Assembly (NCBI RefSeq): GCF_000717345.1 | Contig: NZ_JNZA01000015.1 | Span: 62,001 to 126,000 of the forward strand | Direction of reading: 5' to 3' | Source: Streptomyces lydicus | GTDB taxonomy: Bacteria > Actinomycetota > Actinomycetes > Streptomycetales > Streptomycetaceae | DNA: 64,000 bases | Shown: positions 8,159 through 17,952 of the stretch, one piece after another | Position numbering within the stretch: the stretch's first letter is position 1 | Layout of the letters: every line of letters starts with the position of its first letter | Notes under the pieces: generated by a model | The model's database searches: none | What the model was told of the DNA's origin: nothing | Seen by the model: only the letters and a program-made list of their open reading frames with translations | Translations under genes and position numbers: made by a program

Positions 8159-9487
8159 ATGGACGACTACCGGGCGATCGCCGAGGGGGTCGCCGCGGAC
8201 ATCGCGGCGGGCCGGCTGCGCCCCGGCGACCGGCTGCCGCCGCTGCGCCGGTTCGCCCGCGACCGGCGGATCGCGAGTTCGACGGCGGCCCGGGTGTACC
8301 GCGAACTGGGCCGACGGGGGCTGACGGTCGGCGAGGTCGGCCGGGGCACCTTCGTCCGCGCGGCCGCCCCGACGGTCGAGCCGGCACTGGCCGAACCGGG
8401 GGAGGCCGCGGTCGACCTGGAGATCAACTTCCCGGTCCTGCCGGAGCAGCCCGCACTGCTCGCCAAGAGCCTGGAGCCGTTGCTGCGCCCGGACGCCCTG
8501 GCCGGCGCGCTCCGTGCGGTGGGTGCGGCCGGCACGGCCGCCGCCCGGCAGGCCGCCGCGGCGCACCTCGCGCGCGGTGGCTGGGCCCCGGACCCGGGCC
8601 GCCTGCTGTTCGCCGGCAACGGCCGGCAGGCCCTGGCCGCCGCCCTCGCCGCCCTGGTCCCGGCCGGCGAGCGCCTCGGCGTCGAAGCGCTCACCTATCC
8701 CGTCGTCAAGGGCATCGCGGCCCGCCTCGGCGTCACGCTCGTTCCCCTCGCCATGGACGAACACGGTCTGACGCCCGGGGCGCTGCGGGCCGCCGCCCCG
8801 CTGCGCGCCGTCTACCTCCAGCCGACGCTGCACAACCCGCTCGGCCACACCATGCCCGACGCCCGCCGTGCCGAACTCGCCGATGTCCTTGCGGAGTTGG
8901 ACCTGTACGCGATTGAGGACGCCATCTACGGCTTCCTCCGCGACGACCTGCCGCCCTTCGCGGCCCACGCGCCGGAGCGCACCTTCGTGGTCGACAGCCT
9001 GTCCAAGCGGCTGGCGCCCGGGCTGTCCCTGGGCTTCCTCACGGTGCCCGCGGGCCGCACCCAGGACGCCGCCGCGGCGCTGCGCTCGGGGACCTGGACG
9101 GCGTCCCGCTTCGCGCTGGAGGCGGCGACCCGCTGGATGGCGGACGGGACCGCGGCGGCCGTGGAGGAGGCGAAGCGGGGCGATGCGGCGGCGCGCCAGC
9201 TCCTGGTCGCCGAGCGGCTCGCCGGCTTCCGGGTACGGGCCGATCCGCACGCCTATCACTGCTGGTGGGAACTGCCGGAGCCGTGGCGGGCCGACACCTT
9301 CGTCGCGGCCGCCGCGCGCCGCGGTATCGCGGTCACCCCCGCCGGGGCGTTCGCCGTCGGCACCGGTCACGCGCCCAACGCCGTACGGCTGGCGCTCGCC
9401 TCTCCGTCCCACGGCGCCCTGGCCGAAGCCCTCGGCGTGCTGGGCGAGTTGGCGCACGGATCCCCGGAGGACACCGGACCGGAGTGA
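8159..9487 (+). CDS. MocR-like GntR/aminotransferase-fold transcription regulator
   Basis: A 442-residue fusion of a GntR winged helix (residues 1-70, with the family stretch GDRLPPLRRFARDRRIASST) and a fold-type I aminotransferase domain. The PLP-binding lysine is in VDSLSKRLAPG, and the upstream YLQPTLHNPLG matches the cofactor-binding Asn region. Such proteins sense PLP or an amino compound and bind DNA as head-to-tail dimers. It lacks an obvious sign of free aminotransferase function. The divergent hydrolase and the direct repeats between them are the likely targets, with autoregulation. Confidence 0.9.
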   Translation: MDDYRAIAEGVAADIAAGRLRPGDRLPPLRRFARDRRIASSTAARVYRELGRRGLTVGEVGRGTFVRAAAPTVEPALAEPGEAAVDLEINFPVLPEQPALLAKSLEPLLRPDALAGALRAVGAAGTAAARQAAAAHLARGGWAPDPGRLLFAGNGRQALAAALAALVPAGERLGVEALTYPVVKGIAARLGVTLVPLAMDEHGLTPGALRAAAPLRAVYLQPTLHNPLGHTMPDARRAELADVLAELDLYAIEDAIYGFLRDDLPPFAAHAPERTFVVDSLSKRLAPGLSLGFLTVPAGRTQDAAAALRSGTWTASRFALEAATRWMADGTAAAVEEAKRGDAAARQLLVAERLAGFRVRADPHAYHCWWELPEPWRADTFVAAAARRGIAVTPAGAFAVGTGHAPNAVRLALASPSHGALAEALGVLGELAHGSPEDTGPE

Positions 9488-9496
9488 GGGTGCGGG

Positions 9497-9796
9497 TCAG
9501 GTGCCGCTCATCAGGTCCCCGAGACCGATGCGCAGGTCGTCCATGTTCATCACCGGCTGGATCGAGACCTTCGCGTGCAGCTCCATGAAGAACGATTCGA
9601 GCACCGGGGGCATCTGTGACGACTGCTGCATGTCGAAGTAGAAGAAGCAGGTGCGGTCGCCGCCGTCGAGGGTGAAGTAGGCGGCCTCCGGTTTGAGGGC
9701 GGCGACGGCCGTCTCCATGATCTTCGGCATGCTGCCGCTCCGGAGGGCATCATTGCCGGCTTCGGTCGGTATCTGCGCCTTCAGGACCATCCTCAT
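9497..9796 (-). CDS. Small conserved hypothetical protein (about 99 aa)
   Basis: A compact acidic protein, MRMVLKAQIPTEAGN onward, ending LRIGLGDLMSGT. A GAGGAG ribosome site eight bases before the ATG at 9796 supports this start over the GTG at 9805. Alternating strands and helices (AYFTLDGGDRTCFFYFDM) suggest a ferredoxin-like, possibly ABM-type dimeric fold, but I cannot name the family. The gene converges on the MocR-like gene with a 9-base gap. Confidence 0.75.
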   Translation of the reverse strand: MRMVLKAQIPTEAGNDALRSGSMPKIMETAVAALKPEAAYFTLDGGDRTCFFYFDMQQSSQMPPVLESFFMELHAKVSIQPVMNMDDLRIGLGDLMSGT

Positions 9797-9879
9797 CGGT
9801 CTCACTCCTCGCAGGGATCTCAGGGTCTCGGCATCGCGCAGTTCGCACCGCTTGTCGTTATGCGTCCCTGTTTGTTCTC

Positions 9880-10998
9880 TCAGGGTCTCACGGCGGGGCG
9901 GCCCCGGTCAGTGGAGCCGGTGCGCGGGTGCGGACCCCCTAAGGAGCCGAGCCGCAGCCGTTCGGGGTGGCCGCTGGGCGGCACTTCCTCGTCCGGGGGC
10001 ACCGGTCCCGGAGGGGTGCCGTCACCGAACGGGCGGCCGCCCAACTCCTCGCGGTGGTGCGGCGTCAGCCAGCCGGACAGGTCCGGGCCGAGCGGGACGA
10101 CGCCGGTCGGGTTGATGCCCGTGTGCACCCGGTAGTAGTGCTGCTTGATGTGGTGGAAGTCGACGGTGTCGCCGAAGCCCGGCGTCTGGTAGAGATCCTT
10201 GGCGTACGCCCACAGCACCGGGTCCTCGGCCAGCTTGAAGCGGTTGCACTTGAAGTGCCCGTGGTAGACGGCGTCGAAGCGGACCAGCGTGGTGAACAGT
10301 CGGATGTCGGCCTCCGTGAGGGTGTCGCCCATCAGGTAGCGCTGCTCGGACAGCCGCTCCGACAGCAGGTCCAGGCGCCGGAACAGATCGTGGAAGGCGG
10401 CCTCGTACTCGCCCTGCCCGGTGGCGAAACCGGCCCGGTAGACGCCGTTGTTGACGTCGCGGTAGACGCCCGCCATCACGACGTCCATCTCCTCGCGCAG
10501 TGCCTCGGGGTACAGGTCGGGCGCCCCGGCCCGGTGCAGTGCCCGCCATTCCGTCGCGAAGTCCAGGGTGATCTGCTGGTAGTCGTTGGTGACCAGCTTG
10601 CCGCTGGGCACGTCGACGATCGCGGGGACGCTGACCCCGCCGGGGTAGCCCTTCTCGCGGGCGTCGTACGCCTCGCGCAGGAAGTGGATGCCGAGCACCG
10701 GGTCCCGCCCGTCCGGATCGAGCGTGAAGCGCCAGCTGCGGTCGTCCTGGAGGGGGTCGGCGACGGCGAGCGAGAGGGCGCCCTCCAGGCCGAGCAGCCG
10801 TCGGGAGATGAGGGCCCGGCTCGCCCACGGGCAGGCGCGGCTGGCCACCAGCCGGTAGCGGCCGGCCTCGACCGGCCAGCCGTCGCGGCCGTCCGCCGTG
10901 ATGCGGTCCGCGAAGTGGCTCCTGGAGCGCTTGAAGGACGTTCTGCCGTATTCGGTGTTGCCGCACGTGGTGCTGGTGTCGGTGTGCTGGGAGGGCAT
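9880..10998 (-). CDS. Xi-class glutathione S-transferase / glutathionyl-hydroquinone reductase-like protein
   Basis: A 372-residue member of the ECM4/YqjG group. The thioredoxin-fold N-terminus carries catalytic Cys56 in ASRACPWASR; later landmarks are GGVSVPAIVDV, LVTNDYQQITLDF and the C-domain motif FDAVYHGHFKCN. These enzymes reductively deglutathionylate hydroquinones. Actinomycetes mostly lack glutathione, so mycothiol or another thiol may be the real partner; that is inference. The last 40 residues are Pro/Gly-rich and dispensable-looking. An AAGGAG ribosome site precedes the ATG. Confidence 0.9.
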   Translation of the reverse strand: MPSQHTDTSTTCGNTEYGRTSFKRSRSHFADRITADGRDGWPVEAGRYRLVASRACPWASRALISRRLLGLEGALSLAVADPLQDDRSWRFTLDPDGRDPVLGIHFLREAYDAREKGYPGGVSVPAIVDVPSGKLVTNDYQQITLDFATEWRALHRAGAPDLYPEALREEMDVVMAGVYRDVNNGVYRAGFATGQGEYEAAFHDLFRRLDLLSERLSEQRYLMGDTLTEADIRLFTTLVRFDAVYHGHFKCNRFKLAEDPVLWAYAKDLYQTPGFGDTVDFHHIKQHYYRVHTGINPTGVVPLGPDLSGWLTPHHREELGGRPFGDGTPPGPVPPDEEVPPSGHPERLRLGSLGGPHPRTGSTDRGRPAVRP

Positions 10999-11280
10999 CG
11001 CCGGCTCCTTCCGTCCGCGGATGCGCGCCGTGCTCAGGGCGAGCCTTCCCCGCGTCGCGCGGTTATCCCCGCGTATCAGCCGCCCGGCGCACCGTCGCGT
11101 GCCGGCATGTCGGGAAGGGCGATATCGCTGCCCTTGTCACTGCCATTATCGAGACCGGAATTCCGAAAGGGTGGGACGGGCTCCGTGGACCCGCGGAAGA
11201 CTTCCCGGTGGGTGGTGGCGGAACTCGTCGGTAGCCTTCCCGCACCCGTCTCACCGGGGCAGCCGTCCCCGCCGCGAAGC
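10999..11280. other. Intergenic region (about 280 bases) without a recognisable gene
   Basis: This stretch lies upstream of the GST gene and downstream of the DNA ligase gene, both on the minus strand. It holds the presumed GST promoter. A short palindrome CGGAATTCCG is present near 11155. Open frames here are short and have no convincing start or composition. Confidence 0.5.
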
Positions 11281-12252
11281 TCAGCCGAGCCGCGTCAGAT
11301 CGGGCCGGAGCCGGTGCCAGACCGGATGCCGCAGCCGCCCCGCGGCGGTCCAGCCGGTGAGCGTGATCTCGGCGACCAGCCGGGGCTCGGTCCAGTGCAC
11401 GCCCGACGCGTCCACGGGGTTGACGAACGGGGAGTGGTCGCGCGGGATCACCCCCAGATACTGGGCGAGCCCGTGGCGTTCCCGGTCGGACAGTCCCGAG
11501 CCGACCGAACCGACGTAACGCAGCCCGGCCGGCTCCGCGACGCCGGCCAGCACCGAACCGGGCAGTCCGGCGAGGCTGCCGTGCCCCTCCGTCCACCCTC
11601 CGATGATCACGTCGAGGGTCTGCAGATGCTTCGTCTTGCGCCACTCGGGTGAGCGGACGCCGGGCAGGTACGCCGAGCCCAGCCGCTTGGCCACGACCCC
11701 TTCCAGCCCGCCCTGCAGCGAGGCGTCCCACGCCTGCTGCGCATGCCCCGCGACGTAGGCGGGCGCCGACCAGTTGGGGCCCCGCAGCCGCAGCCCCGAC
11801 AGCAGGGAACGGCGCTCGTGGTACGGCGAGCCGAGCAGCGAACCACCCAGGTGCATGAGGTCGAAGAGCACCAGATGCACCGGGTGCTCCATCGCCAGCC
11901 GGGCCGTACGGCGTGGGTTCACCACGCCCATCCGCCGCTGCAGCAGCCCGAAGTCCGGCCGCCCGCGCGCGTCCAGCACCACCACCTCGCCGTCCAGCAC
12001 CGCGGACCGCCCCCGCAACTGCTCACCGAGAGGAGCCAGCTCCGGATACGTCATGGTCGCGTCGTTGCCCGCCCGGGTGACCAGCCGGACCGTGCCGTCA
12101 CCAGGGGTGTTGACGATGCAGCGGGCGCCGTCCCACTTGGCCTCGAACGCCCACTCCGCCTCCTCGTGCTCGTCGGGCAGCGGCCCGATCGTGGCCAGCA
12201 TCGGCCGGATCACGGGGTACGGGGCCGAGCCGTGCTCGGCGGTCGGGGCCAT
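11281..12252 (-). CDS. ATP-dependent DNA ligase (LigC/LigD-ligase type)
   Basis: A 323-residue ligase with the nucleotidyltransferase active-site lysine 39 in EAKWDGARC, motif III LDGEVVVLD, motif IV GLEGVVAKR and motif V EWRKTKH, then an OB-fold from about residue 215. This is the minimal core without polymerase or phosphoesterase domains. Actinobacteria use the NAD-dependent LigA for replication, so this enzyme is probably for repair or stationary-phase end joining. No Ku gene is in the window. A candidate -10 (GATGAT) lies six bases before the ATG. Confidence 0.92.
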   Translation of the reverse strand: MAPTAEHGSAPYPVIRPMLATIGPLPDEHEEAEWAFEAKWDGARCIVNTPGDGTVRLVTRAGNDATMTYPELAPLGEQLRGRSAVLDGEVVVLDARGRPDFGLLQRRMGVVNPRRTARLAMEHPVHLVLFDLMHLGGSLLGSPYHERRSLLSGLRLRGPNWSAPAYVAGHAQQAWDASLQGGLEGVVAKRLGSAYLPGVRSPEWRKTKHLQTLDVIIGGWTEGHGSLAGLPGSVLAGVAEPAGLRYVGSVGSGLSDRERHGLAQYLGVIPRDHSPFVNPVDASGVHWTEPRLVAEITLTGWTAAGRLRHPVWHRLRPDLTRLG

Positions 12253-12295
12253 GGTTCGATCATCGGGCGCGCCGCAGCCTTCCGCACCCGCCCGC

Positions 12296-14587
12296 CTACC
12301 CGTGCCCCGCGGGGTACGGCGCGCGGTCCGGCAGCCGCTCCTCGCCCTCGGCGTTCACCCGCGGCAGGATCCGGTCCAGCCACCGCGGCGTCCACCAGGC
12401 CGCCGGCCCCAGCAGCGTCAGCACCGCCGGGACCAGCAGCAGCCGGACCACGGTGGCGTCGATCAGCACGCTCACGGCCAGCCCCAGGCCCAGCATCTTC
12501 ACCACGACGTTGTCGCTGAGCAGGAAGGCCGCGAAGACGCTGACCATGATCAGGGCGGCACAGGTGATGACCCGGGCGGTGATCTCCAGGGCGTGCGCGA
12601 CGCTGCCCCGGGAGTCGCCGGTACGCAGCCACGCCTCGTGCACCCGCGACAGCAGGAAGATCTCGTAGTCCATGCTCAGCCCGAAGACGATCGCGAACAT
12701 CATCATCGGGACGTAGCTCTCGATCGGCACCGTGCCCGCGACGCCGAGCGCCGGGCCGCCCCAGCCCCACTGGAAGACGGCGACCACCACGCCGTACGAG
12801 GCGGCGATCGACAGCACGTTGAGCACCGCCGCCTTCAGCGCGACCAGCACGCCCCGGAAGACGATCAGGATGAGCAGGAAGGCGAGCGCCACCACCACGG
12901 CGATGATCAGCGGCAGCCGGCTGGAGACGAGGTCGAGGAAGTCGACCTGGCCGGCCGTCGTCCCCGTCACATAGCCGTGCCCGTCGGTGCCCCGCACCGC
13001 CCGCGGCAGCACCTCGTCCTTGAGCCGGTTCACCAGCGCGGTGGTCCCGGCATCCTGCGGGGACTGCGCGGAGTACGCGGTGCCGGTCAGCACCGCGCCG
13101 TCCGGGGTGGCCTTGAGCGGGGTGACGTAGACCGCGCCCGGGACCTGGGCGAGCACCTGCCCGGCCTGCGTGGCCAGCATCTTGCGGTCGGCCTGCGGGA
13201 CGTCCGACTCGTCGACGACCAGCGTCAGCGGCCCGTTGGAGCCGGGGCCGAACGCCGCGGACATCAGGTCGAAGGCGCGCCGGTCGGTGAAGGACTTCGG
13301 GTCGGCGCCGTCGCCGATGTGACCGAGCTGGATCGAGAAGAGCGGGACGGCCAGCACGCACACCACGAGCACGCCGCCGGCCAGATACCACCAGGGGCGG
13401 CGCTCCACCCGCTGCGCGTACCGGTGCCAGGTGCCGCGCGGCTGCTCGCCCGGCGCGGCGTCGGTCTCGGCGATCGGTCTGCGGACGTGCAGCCGGTCGA
13501 TCCGGCGGCCGATCAGTCCGAGCAGCGCCGGTACCAGGGTGAGCGCGCCGAGCACCGCGGAGACCACGGTCAGGGCGGCCGCCACGCCCAGTTTCCCGAT
13601 GAAGGTCAGGCCCGAGACCCACAGCCCCATCAGGGCGATGACGACCGTGCAGCCCGACACCAGGACCGCGCGGCCGCTGGTGGCGACGGCCCGGCCCGCC
13701 GCGGTGACCGGATCGGAGCCGTCCATCAGGTTCTGCCGGTGCCGGGTGAGCAGGAAGAGCGCGTAGTCGATGCCCACGCCGAGGCCGATCATCGTGGCCA
13801 GGGTGGGCGAGACGGTGGCGAACAGGAAGGCGGCCGCGAGCAGTCCCAGGCCGGCCAGCCCGCAGAGCGCGCTGATCAGCGCGGTCACCAACGGCAGCAC
13901 CGCCGCCAGCACACTGCCGAAGCCGGTCAGCAGCACCAGCACCGCGACCGCGAAGCCGATCACCTCGCTGGTCCGGTCGTCGGGCGCGGGGCGGGCCAGC
14001 TCGCCCAGCGGCCCGCCGTACTCCACCTGCACGCCCGCGGCGCGCAGCGGCTGCACGGCCGCGTCGACGCCGTGCAGATAGTCCGGTGACAGGGTGGACG
14101 GCTGGACGCTGAAGCGCACCGTGATGTACGCCGTCCGCCCGTCGTCGGACAGCGGGCCGACATTCGGCGTCCCCGGCGGGGGCTTGGCGGGCGGTGCGCC
14201 GGGCGGCGGCAGCGGGCTCTGCGCGGACAGCACGTCCGGGAGTGCGCCGAGGGCGGTGACGGCGCTGCCGATCCGGCTGCCGAAGGCGGTGAGCGGCCGG
14301 GCCGCGTCGTGCAGCACCACCTGGCTGCTGTAGCCGCCGGCCTTCGGCTCGTGTCGCTGGAGCACCTCGCGGCCCTGCGCCGACTGGACGCCGGGCAACG
14401 CGAAGTCGTCGGAGTACTCGCCCCCGTACGCGCGCTGCAGGAGCTGGAGGCCCACCAGCGCGGCCAGCCACAGCGCCAGCACCACCACGCAGTGCCGGGC
14501 ACACCACTGTCCGAGCCGCCGCAGGGCCCCCTTCGTGAGGGCGGCCTCCGGCGCGGCGGTGGCGCCCGGGGACTTCGGCAACGGCAT
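12296..14587 (-). CDS. MMPL/RND-family transporter
   Basis: A 763-residue membrane exporter built as two repeats, each with one helix, a large external domain and about five helices. The first helix is near residues 31-50. Conserved MMPL features include [15 protein letters not shown] in repeat one and [16 protein letters not shown] in repeat two, both with the proton-relay Asp. The ATG at 14587 has a GGGAG site five bases upstream; the frame extends 17 codons further without support. Relatives export lipids or secondary metabolites. No regulator or partner gene is adjacent. Confidence 0.92.
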   Translation of the reverse strand: MPLPKSPGATAAPEAALTKGALRRLGQWCARHCVVVLALWLAALVGLQLLQRAYGGEYSDDFALPGVQSAQGREVLQRHEPKAGGYSSQVVLHDAARPLTAFGSRIGSAVTALGALPDVLSAQSPLPPPGAPPAKPPPGTPNVGPLSDDGRTAYITVRFSVQPSTLSPDYLHGVDAAVQPLRAAGVQVEYGGPLGELARPAPDDRTSEVIGFAVAVLVLLTGFGSVLAAVLPLVTALISALCGLAGLGLLAAAFLFATVSPTLATMIGLGVGIDYALFLLTRHRQNLMDGSDPVTAAGRAVATSGRAVLVSGCTVVIALMGLWVSGLTFIGKLGVAAALTVVSAVLGALTLVPALLGLIGRRIDRLHVRRPIAETDAAPGEQPRGTWHRYAQRVERRPWWYLAGGVLVVCVLAVPLFSIQLGHIGDGADPKSFTDRRAFDLMSAAFGPGSNGPLTLVVDESDVPQADRKMLATQAGQVLAQVPGAVYVTPLKATPDGAVLTGTAYSAQSPQDAGTTALVNRLKDEVLPRAVRGTDGHGYVTGTTAGQVDFLDLVSSRLPLIIAVVVALAFLLILIVFRGVLVALKAAVLNVLSIAASYGVVVAVFQWGWGGPALGVAGTVPIESYVPMMMFAIVFGLSMDYEIFLLSRVHEAWLRTGDSRGSVAHALEITARVITCAALIMVSVFAAFLLSDNVVVKMLGLGLAVSVLIDATVVRLLLVPAVLTLLGPAAWWTPRWLDRILPRVNAEGEERLPDRAPYPAGHG

Positions 14588-14802
14588 CCAGGCTCCCGAT
14601 GAGGCCGGCGCTGCGGGGCAGCTGCGGACATTTCGCATTCAACGACAGGTCGCGAACGGCGGCACGCGCAGTGCGGGAGACGGAGGACGGCGGGCGGCGG
14701 CGCACGGCCCGGCTGCCCGCCCGAGCCCGGCTCCGGCGCGTTCCCTAAGATCGTTTCCGTCAGGGCGTGTGGTGGGCCGAGCTGTTGAGGGGAAGGTGGC
14801 CG

Positions 14803-15540
14803 ATGAGCCGGGCGGTTGTGGTGACGGGGGCCTCGCGGGGGATCGGGCGGGCCGTCGCGGAGGCGTTCGCCGCGGGTGGGGACCGGGTCGCGGTGCACTA
14901 CGGCGCGCGGCGCGGCGCGGCGGAGGAGACGCTGGCGGGGCTGGCGGGGAGCGGGCACGTCCTGGTGGGGGGCGATGTCGGCACGCCGCAGGGCGCGGAG
15001 GCGGTCGTCGAGGCGGCCGTGGACGGGCTGGGTGGCGTCGATGTCCTGATCAACAATGCCGCCGTGAACGTGGCGCACCCGCTGGACCGCACCTCCTTCG
15101 AGGAGTGGCAGCACGCCTGGCGGCAGATCGTGGACGTGAACCTGCTGGGGGCGGCGCACCTGAGCTACTGCGCGGCGCGGAACATGATCGAGCGGGAGGT
15201 GGAGGGGCGCATCATCAACATCGGGTCGCGCGGCGCCTTCCGCGGCGAGCCGGACCATCCCGCGTACGGCGCCTCCAAGGCGGCGCTGCAGGCGATGGGG
15301 CAGTCGCTGGCGGTGCACCTCGCGCCGTACGGGATCGGTGTGGCGTCCGTCGCCCCCGGCTTCGTGCAGACCGAACGGGTCGCCGAGCGCCTGACGGACG
15401 AGGTGCGGCAGCAGAGCCCGTTCGGCCGGGTCGCGTCCCCGCGGGACATCGCCGCGGCCGTGCACCACCTCGCGTCGCCGGAGGCGCTCTGGTCCTCGGG
15501 GGCGGTGCTCGACGTCAACGGCGCCTCGTACCTGAGGTGA
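14803..15540 (+). CDS. Short-chain dehydrogenase/reductase (FabG-like)
   Basis: A 245-residue classical SDR. The cofactor loop is TGASRGIG at residues 8-15, followed by NNAA near residue 84, the catalytic Ser in NIGSRGAF and the YGASK motif near residue 154. Residue patterns suggest NADP(H) (Arg in the loop). A GAGGGGAAGG site precedes the ATG; the frame is open 12 codons upstream but this start fits the fold. Substrate unknown; monocistronic by context. Confidence 0.9.
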   Translation: MSRAVVVTGASRGIGRAVAEAFAAGGDRVAVHYGARRGAAEETLAGLAGSGHVLVGGDVGTPQGAEAVVEAAVDGLGGVDVLINNAAVNVAHPLDRTSFEEWQHAWRQIVDVNLLGAAHLSYCAARNMIEREVEGRIINIGSRGAFRGEPDHPAYGASKAALQAMGQSLAVHLAPYGIGVASVAPGFVQTERVAERLTDEVRQQSPFGRVASPRDIAAAVHHLASPEALWSSGAVLDVNGASYLR

Positions 15541-15588
15541 CGGGCGCCGGCCCGGTCCGCGAAAGGAACGGGCCGCGAAAAAAGAGAG

Positions 15589-15620
15589 GCCCCGGCCGAA
15601 CGGGGGAATTCGGCCGGGGC
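15589..15620 (-). terminator. Hairpin terminator between convergent genes
   Basis: GCCCCGGCCGAA (15589-15600) pairs perfectly with TTCGGCCGGGGC (15609-15620), a 12-bp stem with an 8-base loop. Read on the minus strand the stem is followed shortly by a run of six T, the form of an intrinsic terminator for the deacetylase gene. On the plus strand it could end the SDR transcript, but without a T run. Confidence 0.7.
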
Positions 15621-15669
15621 GGCAAAGCGGGCACGGGGGGAGCCCGCTTGCGTTTGAACGATAAACCAT

Positions 15670-15708
15670 TGACACCGGTGTCAGCACGCCGGGTGACCGT
15701 TCTCACCC
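15670..15708. repeat. Palindrome and inverted repeat in a convergent intergenic gap
   Basis: TGACACCGGTGTCA (15670-15683) is a perfect 14-bp palindrome, and GGGTGA (15691-15696) pairs with TCACCC (15703-15708). Both sit between the ends of the SDR and deacetylase genes, where an operator would be unexpected. They may be further transcript-end structures. Confidence 0.4.
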
Positions 15709-15767
15709 ATTGATGCCCTTTGTCGCCGATGTGGTGCCGCGCGCCCCGGCCCCGTCCCGCCCGCTCC

Positions 15768-16649
15768 TCAGGGGGTGATCCGCACCGGACGGTAGCCGTC
15801 GTCCAGCAGGCGGGGAAGGTACCGGTCCAGCGCGCCGACGGTCTGGCCGCGCCCGCCGCCCCCGTCGTGCGACAGCACGATCGCGCCCGGGCGGATCTCC
15901 GCCATGACGGTGTCGACGATCTCCGGCACGCCGGGGCTCGTCCAGTCCTCCGAGTCGACCGCCCAGCCGACCGGCGACATGCCCAGCTCGTTGCAGATGT
16001 CCAGCGAGGGGTCGTCCCAGGCGCCGTACGGGGCCCGGGCGAGAGTCGGTGCGGCGCCCAGGACGTCGTCGATCAGGCTGCTGGTACGGCCGAGTTCACT
16101 GCGGACCGCACCCGGGGGCAGGGTCGGCAGCTGAGGGTGGGTCCAGGTGTGGTTGGCGACGACATGGCCCTGGTCGGCGATGTCCCGCAGCAGGCCGGGG
16201 AAGGCCGCGGCGCGCTCCCCGATGACGAAGAAGGTGGCCTGCGTGTCGTGCCGGCGCAGGACCCGCAGGATCTCCGGGGTGTAGCGGGGGTGCGGCCCGT
16301 CGTCGAAGGTCAGGAAGATCTCCCGGCGGTCGGTGGAGAGCACGTGCGCCACCTCCGGGTGCGGCGGCGAGGCGCCGGGGCCGGAGAGCGAGGGCTCGCC
16401 GGCCATCGGGCGGAGCCGGTACGTCTCCGTGGTGCTCGCCCCGCCGGTGTGCCCCGACGAGGCGGCCGGACCGCCGCCCGCGGTGGCCGCGCGCGGCGGG
16501 CGGCCCTTCCCCTGCTCCTCCGCGCCCGAAGGCGACGCCCCCTCGTCCGGCCCGAACAGGACGCGGCCCGCGGACAGCGCGCCGACCGCGAACGCGGCCT
16601 GGAGGAACCACCGCCGGGAACGGGAAGTTGTGTGCTTATCCGACTCCAT
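15768..16649 (-). CDS. Tat-exported polysaccharide deacetylase (NodB domain)
   Basis: A 293-residue secreted carbohydrate esterase family 4 protein. The N-terminus has a twin-arginine signal, SRSRRWFLQAAFAVG, so export should be via Tat. A Ser/Gly/Ala-rich linker runs to about residue 95. The NodB domain shows motif 1 TFDDGPHP, motif 2 HTWTHPQ (metal-binding His), motif 3 RAPYGAWD and the late SHDGGGGR. It would remove acetyl groups from peptidoglycan or another N-acetylated polymer at the cell surface, using Zn2+. Confidence 0.92.
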   Translation of the reverse strand: MESDKHTTSRSRRWFLQAAFAVGALSAGRVLFGPDEGASPSGAEEQGKGRPPRAATAGGGPAASSGHTGGASTTETYRLRPMAGEPSLSGPGASPPHPEVAHVLSTDRREIFLTFDDGPHPRYTPEILRVLRRHDTQATFFVIGERAAAFPGLLRDIADQGHVVANHTWTHPQLPTLPPGAVRSELGRTSSLIDDVLGAAPTLARAPYGAWDDPSLDICNELGMSPVGWAVDSEDWTSPGVPEIVDTVMAEIRPGAIVLSHDGGGGRGQTVGALDRYLPRLLDDGYRPVRITP

Positions 16650-16766
16650 CTCCTACGTGCTCTCACGCGGCCCCGGGTGAGAGCGGGAGCGACACCGCAC
16701 GCGCGGGGTTCCCTACCCGATCAGCTGGCACGCGGCGCGCGCCGGCCGCCGCGCCCGGGACCCGCG

Positions 16767-17867
16767 CTACGGGCTGACGGCCAGCACGATGTACGCCGCC
16801 AGCAGCGCGAGATGGACGCCGCCCTGCAACGGCGTGGCGCGCCCGGGGATGACCGTCAGGGTGCCGACGATCACGGTCAGCGCGAGCAGCACCATATGGC
16901 TGGCGCCCAGGCCCAGCAGTAGCGGACCCGGCAGCCAGACCGTGGCCAGCGCGACCGCGGGGATGGTCAGCCCGATGCTGGCCATCGCCGAGCCCAGGCC
17001 GAGATTGAGGCTGGTCTGCACGCGGTCGCGCTGGGCCGCGCGGACCGCCGCGACGGTCTCCGGCAGCAGCACCAGCAGCGCGATGACGATGCCCACCACC
17101 GACGACGGCAGACCGGCCGCGGCCACGCCGGACTCGATCGTCGGCGAGACCGCCTTGGCCAGCCCGACCACCGAGATCAGCGCCAGCGCCAGCAGGGCCA
17201 GGCTGATCAGCGCGGCCCGCGCGGTCGGCGGATCCGCGTGGTCCTCGGTGTCGATCACCTCGCCGGTCGAGGTCACCGGCAGGAAGTAGTCCCGGTGCCG
17301 GATGGTCTGAGTGGTCACGAACAGGCCGTAGAGGGTCAGCGCGGCCAGCGCGGCGAAGACCAGCTGCGGGGTGGAGAACCGCGGGCCCGGCGTGGTGGTG
17401 GTGAACGTCGGCAGGACCAGGCTGAGCCCGGCCACCGTCGCGACCGCGGCCAGCGCCGCGCCGGTCCCCTCCGCGTTGAACACCGCCACCTTGCGCTTGA
17501 GCGAACCGACCAGCAGACACAGCCCGACGATCCCGTTGCAGGTGATCATCACCGCCGCGAAGACGGTGTCCCGGGCCAGCGCGGCACTCTTCTCCCCGCC
17601 GTCCACCATCAGCGTGACGATCAGCGCCACCTCGATGACGGTCACCGCGACCGCCAGCACCAGTGACCCGAACGGCTCACCCACCCGGTGCGCGATCACC
17701 TCGGCGTGGTGCACCGCGGCCAGCACCGCCCCGGCCAGGAAGTACGCCACCAACCCGACGAGCGGGGGCGGCAGCGACCGTCCCCACGTCAGGGCCAGCA
17801 GCACCACCGCCAGCACCGGCACCACGGTGGTCCAGTGCCGCGCGGTCGAACGAAGTCCGGCGATCAT
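16767..17867 (-). CDS. Calcium/proton exchanger (CaCA superfamily, ChaA-like)
   Basis: A 366-residue membrane antiporter with about eleven helices. Both alpha repeats are visible: GEPFGSLVLAVAVTVIEV in the first half and PETVAAVRAAQRDR followed by SLNLGLGSAMASIGLTIP in the second, with the ion-binding glutamates. An acidic central stretch (TGEVIDTEDHADPP) separates the halves. It should extrude Ca2+ or Na+/K+ in exchange for protons. The ATG at 17867 begins the first helix; the longer upstream frame is Arg/Pro-rich and not credible. Confidence 0.92.
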   Translation of the reverse strand: MIAGLRSTARHWTTVVPVLAVVLLALTWGRSLPPPLVGLVAYFLAGAVLAAVHHAEVIAHRVGEPFGSLVLAVAVTVIEVALIVTLMVDGGEKSAALARDTVFAAVMITCNGIVGLCLLVGSLKRKVAVFNAEGTGAALAAVATVAGLSLVLPTFTTTTPGPRFSTPQLVFAALAALTLYGLFVTTQTIRHRDYFLPVTSTGEVIDTEDHADPPTARAALISLALLALALISVVGLAKAVSPTIESGVAAAGLPSSVVGIVIALLVLLPETVAAVRAAQRDRVQTSLNLGLGSAMASIGLTIPAVALATVWLPGPLLLGLGASHMVLLALTVIVGTLTVIPGRATPLQGGVHLALLAAYIVLAVSP

Positions 17868-17952
17868 GCCGTCGAGCCTCGCAGACCGCCCGGGCAGCCG
17901 CCCGCCGGCTGCGCCGGTCAGCCGCAGCCGCGGGCCGGCCGCCGCACCGGGC

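Noticed and set aside
6296..9457. A 1053-codon minus-strand open frame
   Set aside because: It is opposite or out of frame with the methyltransferase, hydrolase and MocR genes and is rich in Arg, Gly and Pro without motifs.
11774..14089. A 771-codon plus-strand open frame opposite the MMPL gene
   Set aside because: Composition is His/Gln/Arg-rich and meaningless; the minus-strand frame has clear MMPL motifs and helices.
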